From Mycolicibacterium diernhoferi (GTDB lineage: Bacteria; Actinomycetota; Actinomycetes; Mycobacteriales; Mycobacteriaceae), in the NCBI RefSeq assembly GCF_019456655.1, contig NZ_CP080332.1:3348001-3412000 (forward strand): 64,000 nucleotides of DNA. The letters run 5' to 3'. The notes under the pieces are model-generated. The model was not told where the DNA came from. It searched no databases and was given only the letters and a program-made list of their open reading frames with translations. The position numbers and the translations under genes are program-made. How positions within the stretch are numbered: position 1 is the first letter of the stretch; the number at the start of each line of letters is the position of its first letter. Below, piece after piece: positions 42,740 through 51,616 of the stretch.

Positions 42740-43663
42740 ATGATCAAACTCGGACTTCAGATCCCGAACTTCTCCTACGGCACCGGCGTCGCCGAACTCT
42801 TCCCCACCGTGATCGCGCAGGCGCAGGAAGCCGAGCGCGCCGGCTTCGACTCGGTGTTCCTGATGGACCACTTCTACCAACTGCCCGGCCTCGGTGCGCC
42901 CGAAGAACCCATGCTGGAGGCGTACACCGCGCTCGGCGCACTGGCCACCGCCACCGAACGGGTGCAACTGGGCACGCTGGTCACCGGCAACACCTATCGA
43001 AACCCCGCCGTGCTGGCCAAGACCATCACCACCCTCGACGTGATCAGCCAGGGCCGCGCGATCCTGGGCATCGGCACCGGCTGGTTCGAGCTCGAACACG
43101 ACAGCCTGGGCTTCGAATTCGGCACCTTCACCGAGCGGTTCAAGAAGCTCGACGAGGCCCTGCAGATCATCGTGCCGATGCTCAAGGGCGAACGCGTCAC
43201 CGTGGACGGGACCTACTACCGCACCCAGGAAGCCTTCGCCAATCCCCGCTTCCGCGAACATGTTCCGCTGATGATCGGCGGCAGCGGCGAGAAGAAGACC
43301 ATTCCGCTGGCCGCGCGGCACTTCGACCACCTCAACATCATCGCGGGCTTCGATGAGCTGCCACACAAGCTGAATGTGGTGCGCCAGCGCTGCGAGGAGA
43401 TCGACCGTGACCCCGCGACCCTGGAGACCAGCATGCTGGTCGTGGCGATGATCGGCGAGCAGTACACCGCGGAGATGATCCCCGAGGACTTCAAACAGCA
43501 GGCGGTGTTCGGGACTCCCGAACAGGTCGCCGAACAGCTCAAGGAGAAGGTCTACGACGCCGGTGTCGACGGCGTGATTCTCAGTCCGGTCACCATCGGC
43601 GGATACGTACCGGGCGGCGTGACCGCCGTCGCCGAGGCGTTGAAACCGGTGATCTCGGGGTAA
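42740..43663 (+). CDS. LLM class F420-dependent oxidoreductase
   Basis: A 307-residue luciferase-like monooxygenase-family protein, identical in length to M. tuberculosis Rv1855c as remembered. N-terminal strand I-K-L-G-L-Q-I-P-N-F, D-S-V-F-L-M-D-H-F, T-L-V-T-G-N-T-Y-R-N-P and G-I-G-T-G-W match the F420-dependent branch. It probably uses reduced or oxidised F420 in the cytosol on an unknown substrate. 68 bp separate it from the SDR-like gene. Confidence 0.88.
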   Translation: MIKLGLQIPNFSYGTGVAELFPTVIAQAQEAERAGFDSVFLMDHFYQLPGLGAPEEPMLEAYTALGALATATERVQLGTLVTGNTYRNPAVLAKTITTLDVISQGRAILGIGTGWFELEHDSLGFEFGTFTERFKKLDEALQIIVPMLKGERVTVDGTYYRTQEAFANPRFREHVPLMIGGSGEKKTIPLAARHFDHLNIIAGFDELPHKLNVVRQRCEEIDRDPATLETSMLVVAMIGEQYTAEMIPEDFKQQAVFGTPEQVAEQLKEKVYDAGVDGVILSPVTIGGYVPGGVTAVAEALKPVISG

Positions 43664-43781
43664 CCCTGGACCGGAAGTGCTCTCGGGTTCGGTTGCGCCA
43701 TCTCACTGCGCTGGTGAGAAGGCCACCGACTACCCTAGGGTTGTATTAACAAAGTTATTGCTGGCCTTGCTAGGAGCAGAA

Positions 43782-45167
43782 ATGAGCCACCCCGGAGCTA
43801 CGGCGTCGGATCGGCACAAGGTAGTCATCATCGGTTCGGGTTTCGGTGGGCTGAACGCCGCACAGGCGCTCAAGCGTGCCGATGTCGACATCAAGTTGAT
43901 CGCCCGCACCACCCACCACCTGTTCCAGCCGCTGCTGTACCAAGTGGCCACCGGCATCATCTCCGAGGGTGAGATCGCGCCGCCGACCCGGCTGATCCTG
44001 CGCAAGCAACGCAACGCGCAGGTGCTGCTGGGCGACGTCACCCACATCGACCTGGAGAACCAGACGGTCGATTCGATCCTGCTCGGGCACACCTACAGCA
44101 CCCCGTACGACACGTTGATCCTGGCCGCCGGTGCCGGCCAGTCCTACTTCGGCAACGACCACTTCGCCGAGTGGGCGCCGGGTATGAAGAGCATCGACGA
44201 CGCCCTGGAACTGCGTGGCCGCATCCTGGGGGCCTTCGAGCAGGCCGAGCGCTCCAGCGATCCGGTACGCCGCAAGAAGCTGCTGACCTTCGTCGTCGTC
44301 GGTGCCGGTCCCACCGGTGTCGAGATGGCCGGCCAGATCCAGGAACTGTCCGACCAGACCCTCAAGGGCAGCTTCCGGCACATCGACCCCACCGAGGCGC
44401 ACGTCATCCTGCTCGACGCCGCACCGGCGGTTCTCCCCCCGATGGGCGAGAAGCTCGGCCGCAAGGCCCAAGAGCGGCTGGAGAAGATGGGCGTGGAGAT
44501 CCAGCTGAACGCCATGGTCACCGACGTCGACCGCAACGGCATCACCGTCAAGGACAAGGACGGCAGCCTGCGCCGTATCGAGTCGGCCTGCAAGGTGTGG
44601 TCGGCCGGCGTGCAGGCCAGCCCGCTCGGCAAGGATCTGGCCGCCCAGTCCGAAACCCAGATCGACCGGGCCGGTCGCGTCATCGTCAACCCGGACCTGT
44701 CGATCCCGGGCCACCCGAACGTCTTCGTGGTCGGCGATATGGCCTTCGTCGAAGGTGTGCCGGGCATGGCGCAGGGCGCCATTCAGGGCGGCAAGTACGT
44801 CGCCGCGATCGTCAAGAACGAGGCGGCCGCCCGCGCGCACGGCACCAAGCCCAAGCCGCGGGTCCCGTTCAAGTACTTCGACAAGGGCTCGATGGCCACG
44901 GTGTCGAAGTGGAACGCGGTGGCCAAGGTCGGCAAGCTCGAGTTCGGTGGCTTCATCGCCTGGCTCGCCTGGCTGGGCCTGCACCTGATCTACCTGGTCG
45001 GCTTCAAGACCAAGATCGCCACGCTGCTGTCGTGGACGGTGACGTTCCTGAGCCGTCAGCGCGGTCAGCTCACCATCACCGAGCAGCAGGCGTACGCCCG
45101 GACCAGGATCGAGGAACTCCAGGAGATCGCGGCGGCGGTGCAGGAGGGCGAGAAGGCGGCGAGTTAG
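43782..45167 (+). CDS. ndh: Type II NADH dehydrogenase
   Basis: A 461-residue single-subunit NADH:menaquinone oxidoreductase from ATG 43782 with AGGAG upstream. FAD motif I-I-G-S-G-F-G-G-L-N-A-A, NADH motif V-V-G-A-G-P-T-G-V-E-M-A, a third signature F-V-V-G-D-M-A, and a C-terminal amphipathic/hydrophobic segment (F-I-A-W-L-A-W-L-G-L-H-L-I-Y-L-V) for membrane attachment. It feeds electrons into the respiratory chain without proton pumping. The promoter region just upstream is AT-rich (TTGTATTAACAA at 43741-43752 is a dyad). It overlaps the ureD end by 4 bp tail to tail; a GGCGGC/GCCGCC hairpin spans the junction. Confidence 0.95.
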   Translation: MSHPGATASDRHKVVIIGSGFGGLNAAQALKRADVDIKLIARTTHHLFQPLLYQVATGIISEGEIAPPTRLILRKQRNAQVLLGDVTHIDLENQTVDSILLGHTYSTPYDTLILAAGAGQSYFGNDHFAEWAPGMKSIDDALELRGRILGAFEQAERSSDPVRRKKLLTFVVVGAGPTGVEMAGQIQELSDQTLKGSFRHIDPTEAHVILLDAAPAVLPPMGEKLGRKAQERLEKMGVEIQLNAMVTDVDRNGITVKDKDGSLRRIESACKVWSAGVQASPLGKDLAAQSETQIDRAGRVIVNPDLSIPGHPNVFVVGDMAFVEGVPGMAQGAIQGGKYVAAIVKNEAAARAHGTKPKPRVPFKYFDKGSMATVSKWNAVAKVGKLEFGGFIAWLAWLGLHLIYLVGFKTKIATLLSWTVTFLSRQRGQLTITEQQAYARTRIEELQEIAAAVQEGEKAAS

Positions 45168-45796
45168 CCGCCCAACCGTTGTCCCTGCCAGGTCGACAGG
45201 CTGCCGCCGCCGGCCAGTTCCAGCAGTGTGCCTGCCCCGTCGAAAGTAATTTCGGGGTAACGCAATTCACTGATACACGCCATCGGCCTGCCGAGTTCGT
45301 CGTCGGCGACCGATCCGGCGCCCAACTCGACACGGTGCCGCAGCAAGGGCCTGCCTGCCACGTCCGCGTGCAATGCCGAGGTCCAGAACCCCTGGTGCTC
45401 ACCGGTTCTGCCGATCTGCACACTCTCCCGTACCCGCGCGGCGCCGGACTCCCCCACCCGCACCCGGGTGCTGGTGTGGTGGCGGGCATCGGCGGCGACG
45501 ACGGTGGGCTGCGGATCGACATCGAGCTCGCCATCCACCTCCAGGTCCCACGTGCTGTGCGATTCCGTGCAGCCCGCGCCGGGTAGCACCAGGGTGGCCG
45601 CCACGGTGCGGACCCGCAGCCGGGCGCCGGCCTCGACGATGATCCGCACCGAGATGACGTCGCCGCCGAGTGGGGTGGCTGCCGCGGAGAGCAGGTGCAC
45701 CGTGTCGGATTCCGTTCGGCGCGCGGCCAATCCGCCCGTGCATTCGATGCGCGGGCCGCGGCCGGGCCGGGCCACCAGCAGGACGTCCGAACGCAT
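45164..45796 (-). CDS. ureD: Urease accessory protein UreD
   Basis: A 210-residue UreD. ATG 45796 follows the ureG stop by 2 bp and gives the length of M. tuberculosis UreD; longer starts would overlap ureG. Typical stretches: L-L-S-A-A-A-T-P-L-G-G-D, E-A-G-A-R-L-R-V-R, and R-H-R-V-E-L-G. UreD holds apo-urease for the UreFG complex during nickel insertion. Last gene of the operon. Confidence 0.9.
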   Translation of the reverse strand: MRSDVLLVARPGRGPRIECTGGLAARRTESDTVHLLSAAATPLGGDVISVRIIVEAGARLRVRTVAATLVLPGAGCTESHSTWDLEVDGELDVDPQPTVVAADARHHTSTRVRVGESGAARVRESVQIGRTGEHQGFWTSALHADVAGRPLLRHRVELGAGSVADDELGRPMACISELRYPEITFDGAGTLLELAGGGSLSTWQGQRLGG

Positions 45797-45798
45797 GT

Positions 45799-46485
45799 CT
45801 ACTCGCCGCTGGAAACCGGTACCCGAAGCTGCTCGCGCACCCACTGCAGGACGGGCGTGGCGGCTGGGTCGTCGGTCAGCGAGATGAGCACGAACGGCCG
45901 GTCCCCGCGCACCGTGGTGGAGTCCCGGCGCATGACGTCGAGGTCCGCACCGACCAGCGGGGCGAGGTCGGTCTTGTTGATCACCAACAGATCCGAGAAG
46001 GTGACCCCGGGGCCGCCCTTGCGTGGCACCTTGTCGCCGCCGGCCACGTCGACCACGAAGATCTGGACATCGATCAGACCCGAGGAGAATGTCGCGGTCA
46101 GATTGTCCCCGCCGGATTCGACCAGGATGAGATCCAGGCCGGGGTTGCCCGCGATCAGATCATCGATGGCGTCCAGGTTGGCGGTGATGTCGTCACGGAT
46201 GGCCGTGTGCGGGCACCCACCGGTCTGCACGGCGGCGATGCGCTCATCGGGCAGCACCGCATGCCTGCGCAGGAAGTCGGCGTCCTCGGTGGTGTAGATG
46301 TCGTTGGTGAGCACCGCCAGCGAGATCTCGTCGCGCAACTGGCGGCACAGCGCGGCCACCAGCGCGGTCTTGCCCGAGCCGACCGGCCCGCCCACTCCGA
46401 TGCGCAGCGGCTCCCCGGGTTGACGCACCCGCTTGGGCCGGTCGTGGTGGGTGTGCGGCTCACCGTCTATGAAATGTGGTGGCAT
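45799..46485 (-). CDS. ureG: Urease accessory GTPase UreG
   Basis: A 228-residue SIMIBI-class GTPase. P-loop [11 protein letters not shown], the nickel-binding C-P-H motif in [14 protein letters not shown] and the N-K-T-D base-recognition motif are present. The N-terminus has a few His (H-F-I-D-G, H-T-H-H). It drives GTP-dependent nickel delivery to UreC. Confidence 0.96.
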   Translation of the reverse strand: MPPHFIDGEPHTHHDRPKRVRQPGEPLRIGVGGPVGSGKTALVAALCRQLRDEISLAVLTNDIYTTEDADFLRRHAVLPDERIAAVQTGGCPHTAIRDDITANLDAIDDLIAGNPGLDLILVESGGDNLTATFSSGLIDVQIFVVDVAGGDKVPRKGGPGVTFSDLLVINKTDLAPLVGADLDVMRRDSTTVRGDRPFVLISLTDDPAATPVLQWVREQLRVPVSSGE

Positions 46486-46500
46486 GTCAGGACCTTTCGT

Positions 46501-47178
46501 TCAGGAGACAAAGAGTGGCCGCTCGCGGGCGGCGTGATGCTCGGCCAGCACGTCGAGCAGCGGGTCGGACAGATCTGCGAGTTCCTCGACCGCGACCGCC
46601 GCGGTCTGCTCGCACAGCGGGGCCAGTTCGAAGGTCAGTGCCGCCACGTCGGCGGGGTCGAGTGCGAGCAACCGTTGCGCGGCGGTCGCCGAGCCGGTCA
46701 TGGTGGTGTACACCAGCGACAGCGCGGTGTGTTCGGGCGCCACCGCGCCGGCGGTCCCGACCACACCGGCCGCCACCGCGAGATGCGGCCTGGTGCCGAG
46801 TGCACTCCAGGGGTGCTGCGGCCACACCCTTTTCGCCAACCGCAGCAGCCCGCGCCCCTGCGCGCGGGAGGCCGCGCGGCCCGCCGGTGACGGTGTGCGG
46901 GCGTCGGTTTCGGCGTCAGCGGCCTCGACGGTCAGCACGCCGGTCTGCACCGCCGCCGCCAACGAGGCTGTCACCAATCCCTGGCAGCGGATCCGCCTGC
47001 GCAGGTAGGCCCGCAGGGTGGGAACGTCGAGGACCAGCCCACTGGTGATGGCCTCCTCGACGCCACCGGAATGCACGTGCCCGCCGGTCGGCAGCCGGGA
47101 GTCGGCCAGGGTGAGCAGGGTGGCCAGGGACGTGGGCGACGCGGGGTTCAGCCCGGGCGAGCGAAGAGTCGAAGCCAT
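46501..47178 (-). CDS. ureF: Urease accessory protein UreF
   Basis: A 225-residue helical UreF. ATG 47178 shares its first base with the last base of the ureC stop (TGATG). Conserved L-A-D-S-R-L-P-T-G-G-H-V-H-S-G-G-V-E-E near the N-terminus is the UreF signature. It links UreG to UreD-urease. Somewhat longer than the M. tuberculosis protein because of an Ala/Pro-rich insert around residue 90. Confidence 0.92.
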   Translation of the reverse strand: MASTLRSPGLNPASPTSLATLLTLADSRLPTGGHVHSGGVEEAITSGLVLDVPTLRAYLRRRIRCQGLVTASLAAAVQTGVLTVEAADAETDARTPSPAGRAASRAQGRGLLRLAKRVWPQHPWSALGTRPHLAVAAGVVGTAGAVAPEHTALSLVYTTMTGSATAAQRLLALDPADVAALTFELAPLCEQTAAVAVEELADLSDPLLDVLAEHHAARERPLFVS

Positions 47179-48899
47179 CAGAACAAGAAATAGCGCTGCG
47201 CCATCGGCAGTTCGGCGGCGGGCTGTTCGGTCCACACGTCACCGTCGATGCGCACGGTGAACGTGTCGGGGTCGACCTCGATACGCGGCATCGCATCGTT
47301 GAGCGGCATCTGCGCCTTCCCGACCCGGCGGACATTGCGGACCGGCACCAGCTTTCGCCGGATGTCCAGGCGTTGTGCCAGGCCGTCCTCGATCGCAGCC
47401 GGCGCCACGAAGTGCACCGACGTGGCTGCCGCCGCGGCAGGCGCGGCGCCGAACATCGGGCGCGGCAGCACCGGCTGCGGGGTCGGGATGGAGGCGTTGG
47501 CGTCACCCATGGCCGCCCAGGCGATCATGCCGCCCTTGACCACCGCGTGCGGACGCACCCCGAAGAACGCCGGCTCCCACAGCACCAGGTCGGCGAGCTT
47601 GCCGACCTCCACCGAACCGATCTCACCGTCCAGGCCGTGGGCCACCGCCGGGCAGATGGTGTACTTCGCGACGTAGCGGCGGGCCCGGTTGTTGTCGGCC
47701 GCACCGTCGCCGGGCAGCGCACCGCGGCGGCGCTTCATGACGTGTGCGGTCTGCCAGGTACGCAGCACCACCTCCCCGATCCGGCCCATCGCCTGGGCAT
47801 CGCTGCCGATCATCGAGATGGCCCCGATGTCGTGCAGCAGGTCCTCGGCGGCGATCGTCGACGGCCGGATGCGGCTCTCGGCGAACGCGAGATCCTCGGG
47901 GATGCGCGGGTTGAGGTGGTGGCACACCATCAACATGTCGAGGTGCTCGTCGAGGGTGTTCACGGTGTGTGGCCGGGTCGGGTTGGTGGAACTCGGCAGC
48001 ACATTCGGTTCCCCGGCGACCGTGATGATGTCGGGTGCGTGCCCGCCACCGGCGCCCTCGGTGTGATAGGCGTGGATGGACCGGCCCTTCACCGCGGCCA
48101 GGGTGTCCTCCACGAATCCCATCTCGTTGAGGGTGTCGGTGTGGATGTTGGCCTGCACGCCGGCGGCGTCGGCGACCGTCAGGCAGGCATCGATGGCCGC
48201 CGGTGTGGTGCCCCAGTCCTCGTGCAGTTTGAATCCCGCTGCGCCACCGCGTAGTTGCTCCCACATGGCCTCGGCGCTGACCGTGTTGCCCTTGCCCAGC
48301 AGCGCCACGTTCAGTGGCCAGGAGTCCAGGGATTCCAGCATGCGCGCCAGATGCCAGGAACCCGGTGTCACCGTGGTGGCCTTGCTGCCCTCGGCCGGGC
48401 CGGTGCCGCCGGCGATGATGGTGGTGATGCCGCCGCCCAGGGCTTCCTCCATGATCTGCGGGCAGATCAGGTGCACGTGGCAGTCGATGGCGCCGGCGGT
48501 GACGATGCGCCCGTTGCCCGCGATGATCTCGGTGGACGGCCCGACCACCAGATCCGGATGCACCCCGGACATGATGTCGGGATTGCCGGCCTTGCCGATG
48601 GCCACGATGCGGCCGTCCCGGATCCCGATATCGGCCTTGATGATTCCCCAGTAGTCGATGATGACCGCGCCGGTGATCACGGTGTCCGGCGCGCCGTCGG
48701 CCCGGGTCGCCCGGGCTTGGCCCATGGACTCGCGGAGCACCTTGCCGCCACCGAAGACCGCCTCGTCGCCCGCCAATCCCGGTCCGCCGCTGCGATCCTC
48801 GGTGATCTCGACGAACAGATCGGTGTCGGCCAGCCTGATCCGGTCACCGGTGGTGGGACCGTACAGCGCGGCGTAGCGATCGCGGGAGAGTGCGCTCAC
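47178..48899 (-). CDS. ureC: Urease subunit alpha
   Basis: A 573-residue catalytic subunit. Nickel ligands in [10 protein letters not shown], the carbamylated Lys in [17 protein letters not shown], and the flap M-V-C-H-H-L-N are all intact. It hydrolyses urea to ammonia and carbamate in the cytosol. ATGA overlap with ureB. Confidence 0.98.
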   Translation of the reverse strand: MSALSRDRYAALYGPTTGDRIRLADTDLFVEITEDRSGGPGLAGDEAVFGGGKVLRESMGQARATRADGAPDTVITGAVIIDYWGIIKADIGIRDGRIVAIGKAGNPDIMSGVHPDLVVGPSTEIIAGNGRIVTAGAIDCHVHLICPQIMEEALGGGITTIIAGGTGPAEGSKATTVTPGSWHLARMLESLDSWPLNVALLGKGNTVSAEAMWEQLRGGAAGFKLHEDWGTTPAAIDACLTVADAAGVQANIHTDTLNEMGFVEDTLAAVKGRSIHAYHTEGAGGGHAPDIITVAGEPNVLPSSTNPTRPHTVNTLDEHLDMLMVCHHLNPRIPEDLAFAESRIRPSTIAAEDLLHDIGAISMIGSDAQAMGRIGEVVLRTWQTAHVMKRRRGALPGDGAADNNRARRYVAKYTICPAVAHGLDGEIGSVEVGKLADLVLWEPAFFGVRPHAVVKGGMIAWAAMGDANASIPTPQPVLPRPMFGAAPAAAAATSVHFVAPAAIEDGLAQRLDIRRKLVPVRNVRRVGKAQMPLNDAMPRIEVDPDTFTVRIDGDVWTEQPAAELPMAQRYFLF

Positions 48900-49213
48900 A
48901 GGGGCGGATCCATTCTGCCGGGCGGGTTCAGGGACAAACCGTGGACCTCACGTGTCCCGCCGAGCGGGACCAGTGAAACCTGCTGGGCGATACCGGGTTC
49001 GAAGCGCACGGCCGTTCCGGCCGGGATGTCGAGCCGGTACCCGCGGGCGGTCTCGCGGTCGAAATCCAATGCGGAGTTGGCCTGCGGCAGATGCACGTGG
49101 CTGCCCACCTGCACCGGCCGGTCGCCGGTGTTGACCACATCGACCGAGATGCGCGGCGCCCCTTCGTTGAGGCCGATATCGCCGTCGCCGAACACATACT
49201 CACCGGGGATCAT
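48896..49213 (-). CDS. ureB: Urease subunit beta
   Basis: A 105-residue beta subunit with [26 protein letters not shown] and [16 protein letters not shown], all family hallmarks. Start ATG 49213 has a GGAGG 10 bp upstream; the gap to ureA is 45 bp. Confidence 0.97.
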   Translation of the reverse strand: MIPGEYVFGDGDIGLNEGAPRISVDVVNTGDRPVQVGSHVHLPQANSALDFDRETARGYRLDIPAGTAVRFEPGIAQQVSLVPLGGTREVHGLSLNPPGRMDPPL

Positions 49214-49258
49214 GCGCGATCCGCCTCCGGATTCTCGCTGGGAATCATGGCGCCACTC

Positions 49259-49561
49259 TCACGGGATCGGATGGTGCACGGTCACGAGCTTGGTGCCGTC
49301 CGGGAACGTCGCCTCCACCTGGACGTCGTGCAGCATCTCCGGAATGCCCTCCATGACCTGTTCGCGGGTCAGTACCTCACGGCCGCTCACCATCAACTCG
49401 GCCACGCTGCGCCCATCCCGGGCGCCCTCCAGGATGTGGTCGGTGATCAGCGCGACCGCCTCCGGATGATTCAGGGTGAGACCGCGTGCCTGCCGACGGC
49501 GCGCGAGTTCGGCAGCATAGGAAATGAGTAACCGCTCTTGTTCATGCGGCGATAAACGCAT
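49259..49561 (-). CDS. ureA: Urease subunit gamma
   Basis: A 100-residue gamma subunit, exactly the family length, from ATG 49561 ([11 protein letters not shown]). [12 protein letters not shown] and [17 protein letters not shown] are conserved. First structural gene of ureABCFGD; 59 bp downstream of the thioesterase gene on the same strand, so both may share a promoter. Confidence 0.97.
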   Translation of the reverse strand: MRLSPHEQERLLISYAAELARRRQARGLTLNHPEAVALITDHILEGARDGRSVAELMVSGREVLTREQVMEGIPEMLHDVQVEATFPDGTKLVTVHHPIP

Positions 49562-49620
49562 AGTGGGCGATCCTGCCACGCCTCGGGCGAGTCAGCAGCG
49601 CTGCGCGAGTATCGGCGATA

Positions 49621-50022
49621 TCACGCCGCGATGTTCTGCAACCGCACCTGACCGCGGGCCACCGTGCGGCCGTCCTCGTCGCTGATGGTGATCAGCCACA
49701 GCTGCTGGCGGCGGCCGCGGTGGATCGGCGTCGACACCGCGGTCACCACGCCGGATTTGATGGCACGCAGAAAGTCGGTGTTGTTGTTCACACCGACGAC
49801 GGTGCCGCCGCCGTTCTCCATGAGCCACGAGTGCCCGGAGACACTGGCGAGGCTTTCCACGATCGCGCAGTAGACCCCGCCGTGCACGATGCCGAACGGC
49901 TGCTTGACCTTGTCGGTGATGATCAGCTGGGCGCGTCCCCCGTCGGGAGTCACGTCCAGGTATTGCAGTCCCAGTTCTCTGTCGAAGCCGGCGCCGAGGC
50001 CGGGCGGCACGGAAGAAGTCAC
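49621..50022 (-). CDS. PaaI-type hotdog thioesterase
   Basis: A 133-residue hotdog protein with the P-F-G-I-V-H-G-G-V-Y-C-A-I-V-E motif of PaaI/YbgC-like thioesterases. It corresponds to M. tuberculosis Rv1847 in place. It should hydrolyse an acyl-CoA; the link to urease is positional only. Confidence 0.86.
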   Translation of the reverse strand: MTSSVPPGLGAGFDRELGLQYLDVTPDGGRAQLIITDKVKQPFGIVHGGVYCAIVESLASVSGHSWLMENGGGTVVGVNNNTDFLRAIKSGVVTAVSTPIHRGRRQQLWLITISDEDGRTVARGQVRLQNIAA

Positions 50023-50071
50023 GAGTTCAGTGTCTACACCGTCGGGCGCCGGTGCGGGCCTCCGGGAATGC

Positions 50072-50106
50072 GGAAGGGCCCCACGCGCAATGCGTGGGGC
50101 CCTTCC
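50072..50106. terminator. Strong intrinsic terminator
   Basis: A perfect 15-bp stem (50072-50086 with 50092-50106, core AGGGCCCCACGC) and a GCAAT loop. On the minus strand it lies between the FhuF-like gene and the thioesterase-urease genes, separating them. Confidence 0.9.
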
Positions 50107-50175
50107 TTCGAGTGGACCGGGGGTCTCTGCAGCCCTCAGGACTCCGGCTCGGTCCGTTGGCCTCGCCGTTTCAGG

Positions 50176-50194
50176 ATAGGCAAGGCTTGCCTAA
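50176..50194. promoter_or_regulatory. IdeR-box-like palindrome at the 3' end of the FhuF-like gene
   Basis: ATAGGCAAGGCTTGCCTAA matches 14 of 19 bases of the IdeR/DtxR consensus TTAGGTTAGGCTAACCTAA and is almost a perfect palindrome. It covers the stop codon of the FhuF-like gene, an unusual place for an operator. It might also act as a small hairpin. Confidence 0.45.
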
Positions 50195-50970
50195 TTTAGC
50201 AAGGCTTTCGCGGCACCGATCCTGCTCGCGCCGCGCACCGGCAGACCGAAGCCCACCAACGCGTCGAGGATCGCCTGCCCCCGGCACATGCTGGTCAGTT
50301 CGCTGGAGCCGGCGAGCAGGGGTACCTGCGTCGAGGCGCCGACGACGGCCGCACCGACGATGTTCCACATGGCCGCGATGGCAATGGCGCCGTCACTGAC
50401 CTGGTAGAGCTTCGCGAACAGCGGGGCCAGCGCCCGGTGGCTGCGGTGCGCGACCCAGGTGGCCAACGCCGCCTCGCTCGGCAGCGCCACGATCCCGTCA
50501 CGCCGGGTGCGCACCGTGCCCACCGTGGAGCGCGAGGCCAGATGCGGATCGTCGGGCAGCGCCCGCAGGGTCGGATCCACCACCCCGACCCAGTCGATGG
50601 CGCCTTCGGAGTCCACGTGCACCCACAGATTCTCCAGGCCGGTGTCCCACGCGCGCCCTTCCAGCGCGACCAGCGGCACCACCCGTCCGATCACGACGTG
50701 CGCCAGCGTCGCCGCCAACTGCTGGGCGACCGCGGCAGGACTGTCGGTCTCGGCGACGCCGGCATCGAACATCGCCTGCAGACGATCGGTCGTCATCACC
50801 TCCACCAGCGGCCACCACCGCCGCCGGGACAGATCCCCCATCACCGCCACGCCGTACACCCGCGGGCATTCCGGGTAGAGCTCGCGCAGACGCCTGCTCG
50901 AATCGTGCAGCGGCAGCGCCCGCCTAATCGACATGCGTGCGATCAGCGGATCCTCGATCACGACCGTCAT
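50191..50970 (-). CDS. FhuF-like siderophore-iron reductase-like protein
   Basis: A 259-residue protein from ATG 50970 with an excellent AAGGAGG. It resembles the FhuF/IucA-C-terminal-like iron reductase group (A-L-A-P-L-F-A-K-L-Y-Q-V-S-D-G, then W-N-I-V-G-A-A-V-V). The C-C...C-x-x-C cluster that binds 2Fe-2S in FhuF is absent (only single Cys in E-C-P-R and S-M-C-R-G), so it may not reduce iron by the FhuF way. An IdeR-like box and a perfect CRP site upstream support a role in iron supply. M. tuberculosis has no gene here between Rv1847 and blaI. Confidence 0.6.
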   Translation of the reverse strand: MTVVIEDPLIARMSIRRALPLHDSSRRLRELYPECPRVYGVAVMGDLSRRRWWPLVEVMTTDRLQAMFDAGVAETDSPAAVAQQLAATLAHVVIGRVVPLVALEGRAWDTGLENLWVHVDSEGAIDWVGVVDPTLRALPDDPHLASRSTVGTVRTRRDGIVALPSEAALATWVAHRSHRALAPLFAKLYQVSDGAIAIAAMWNIVGAAVVGASTQVPLLAGSSELTSMCRGQAILDALVGFGLPVRGASRIGAAKALLN

Positions 50971-50987
50971 CAGCACCTCCTTCTCGG

Positions 50988-51006
50988 TTAGGTTAGCCTT
51001 ACTATA
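50988..51006 (-). promoter_or_regulatory. IdeR box upstream of FhuF-like gene
   Basis: TTAGGTTAGCCTTACTATA matches 14 of 19 bases of the IdeR consensus, with the left half perfect. It lies 18-36 bp upstream of the start codon at 50970, so iron-loaded IdeR would cover the promoter and repress. Confidence 0.75.
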
Positions 51007-51033
51007 GTCATCCGGATCGCCGGGGCCAGCTCC

Positions 51034-51049
51034 TGTGACTGGACTCACA
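51034..51049. promoter_or_regulatory. Perfect CRP/cAMP receptor site
   Basis: TGTGA-CTGGAC-TCACA fits the CRP consensus TGTGA-N6-TCACA without mismatch; the dyad extends to 10 bp per arm (51029-51054). It lies 64 bp upstream of the FhuF-like start and 137 bp upstream of blaI. Confidence 0.75.
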
Positions 51050-51123
51050 GGAGCCGAGGAAAAAGGCCGTGACCGGCACAGGAAGGCACAACACCGGGCA
51101 ATCACCCGGAAGTGCAGGTGGGA

Positions 51124-51151
51124 TACGACGCACGGTAGTAAGCGCGTAGTA
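51124..51151. promoter_or_regulatory. Candidate BlaI operator
   Basis: TACGAC-N5-GTAGTA (51124-51140), an inverted repeat with one mismatch, followed by a second GTAGTA 11 bp on (51146-51151). It lies 35-62 bp before the blaI ATG. BlaI/MecI regulators repress their own genes through TAC/GTA dyads, so autorepression is likely. Confidence 0.6.
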
Positions 51152-51185
51152 CGCTGAATCCATTGCTCAGGGGAGTGAACGAAAC

Positions 51186-51602
51186 ATGGCCAAATTGACG
51201 CGGCTCGGGGAACTCGAGCGCGAAGTGATGGACCACCTCTGGACTTCGCCCGAACCGCAGACGGTTCGGCAGGTCCACGAGGCCCTTGCTGCGCGCCGCG
51301 ACCTTGCCTACACGACGATCATGACGGTCCTGCAGCGGCTGGCGAAGAAGAATCTGGTGGTCCAGCACCGCGACGACCGCGCACATCGCTACGCACCCAC
51401 CCACGGCCGCGACGAGCTGGTCGCCGGACTGATGGTGGATGCCCTCGACCAGGCCGCGGACTCCGGTAGCCGCGAGGCCGCGCTGGTGCATTTCGTCGAG
51501 CGAGTCGGCGCCGACGAGGCCGACGCGCTACGCCGCGCCCTGGCCGAACTGGAATCCAAGCACCGCATGACCCCACCGGCTGGTAATTCAGGTACCCCCT
51601 GA
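51186..51602 (+). CDS. blaI: BlaI/MecI/CopY family repressor
   Basis: A 138-residue winged-helix repressor, the same length as M. tuberculosis BlaI (Rv1846c). L-G-E-L-E-R-E-V-M-D-H-L-W and the recognition helix A-Y-T-T-I-M-T-V-L-Q-R-L are typical; the C-terminal dimerisation helices follow. It would repress blaR and respiratory or beta-lactam response genes until cleaved. Confidence 0.95.
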   Translation: MAKLTRLGELEREVMDHLWTSPEPQTVRQVHEALAARRDLAYTTIMTVLQRLAKKNLVVQHRDDRAHRYAPTHGRDELVAGLMVDALDQAADSGSREAALVHFVERVGADEADALRRALAELESKHRMTPPAGNSGTP

Positions 51603-51616
51603 GGGAGACTAGCGGC

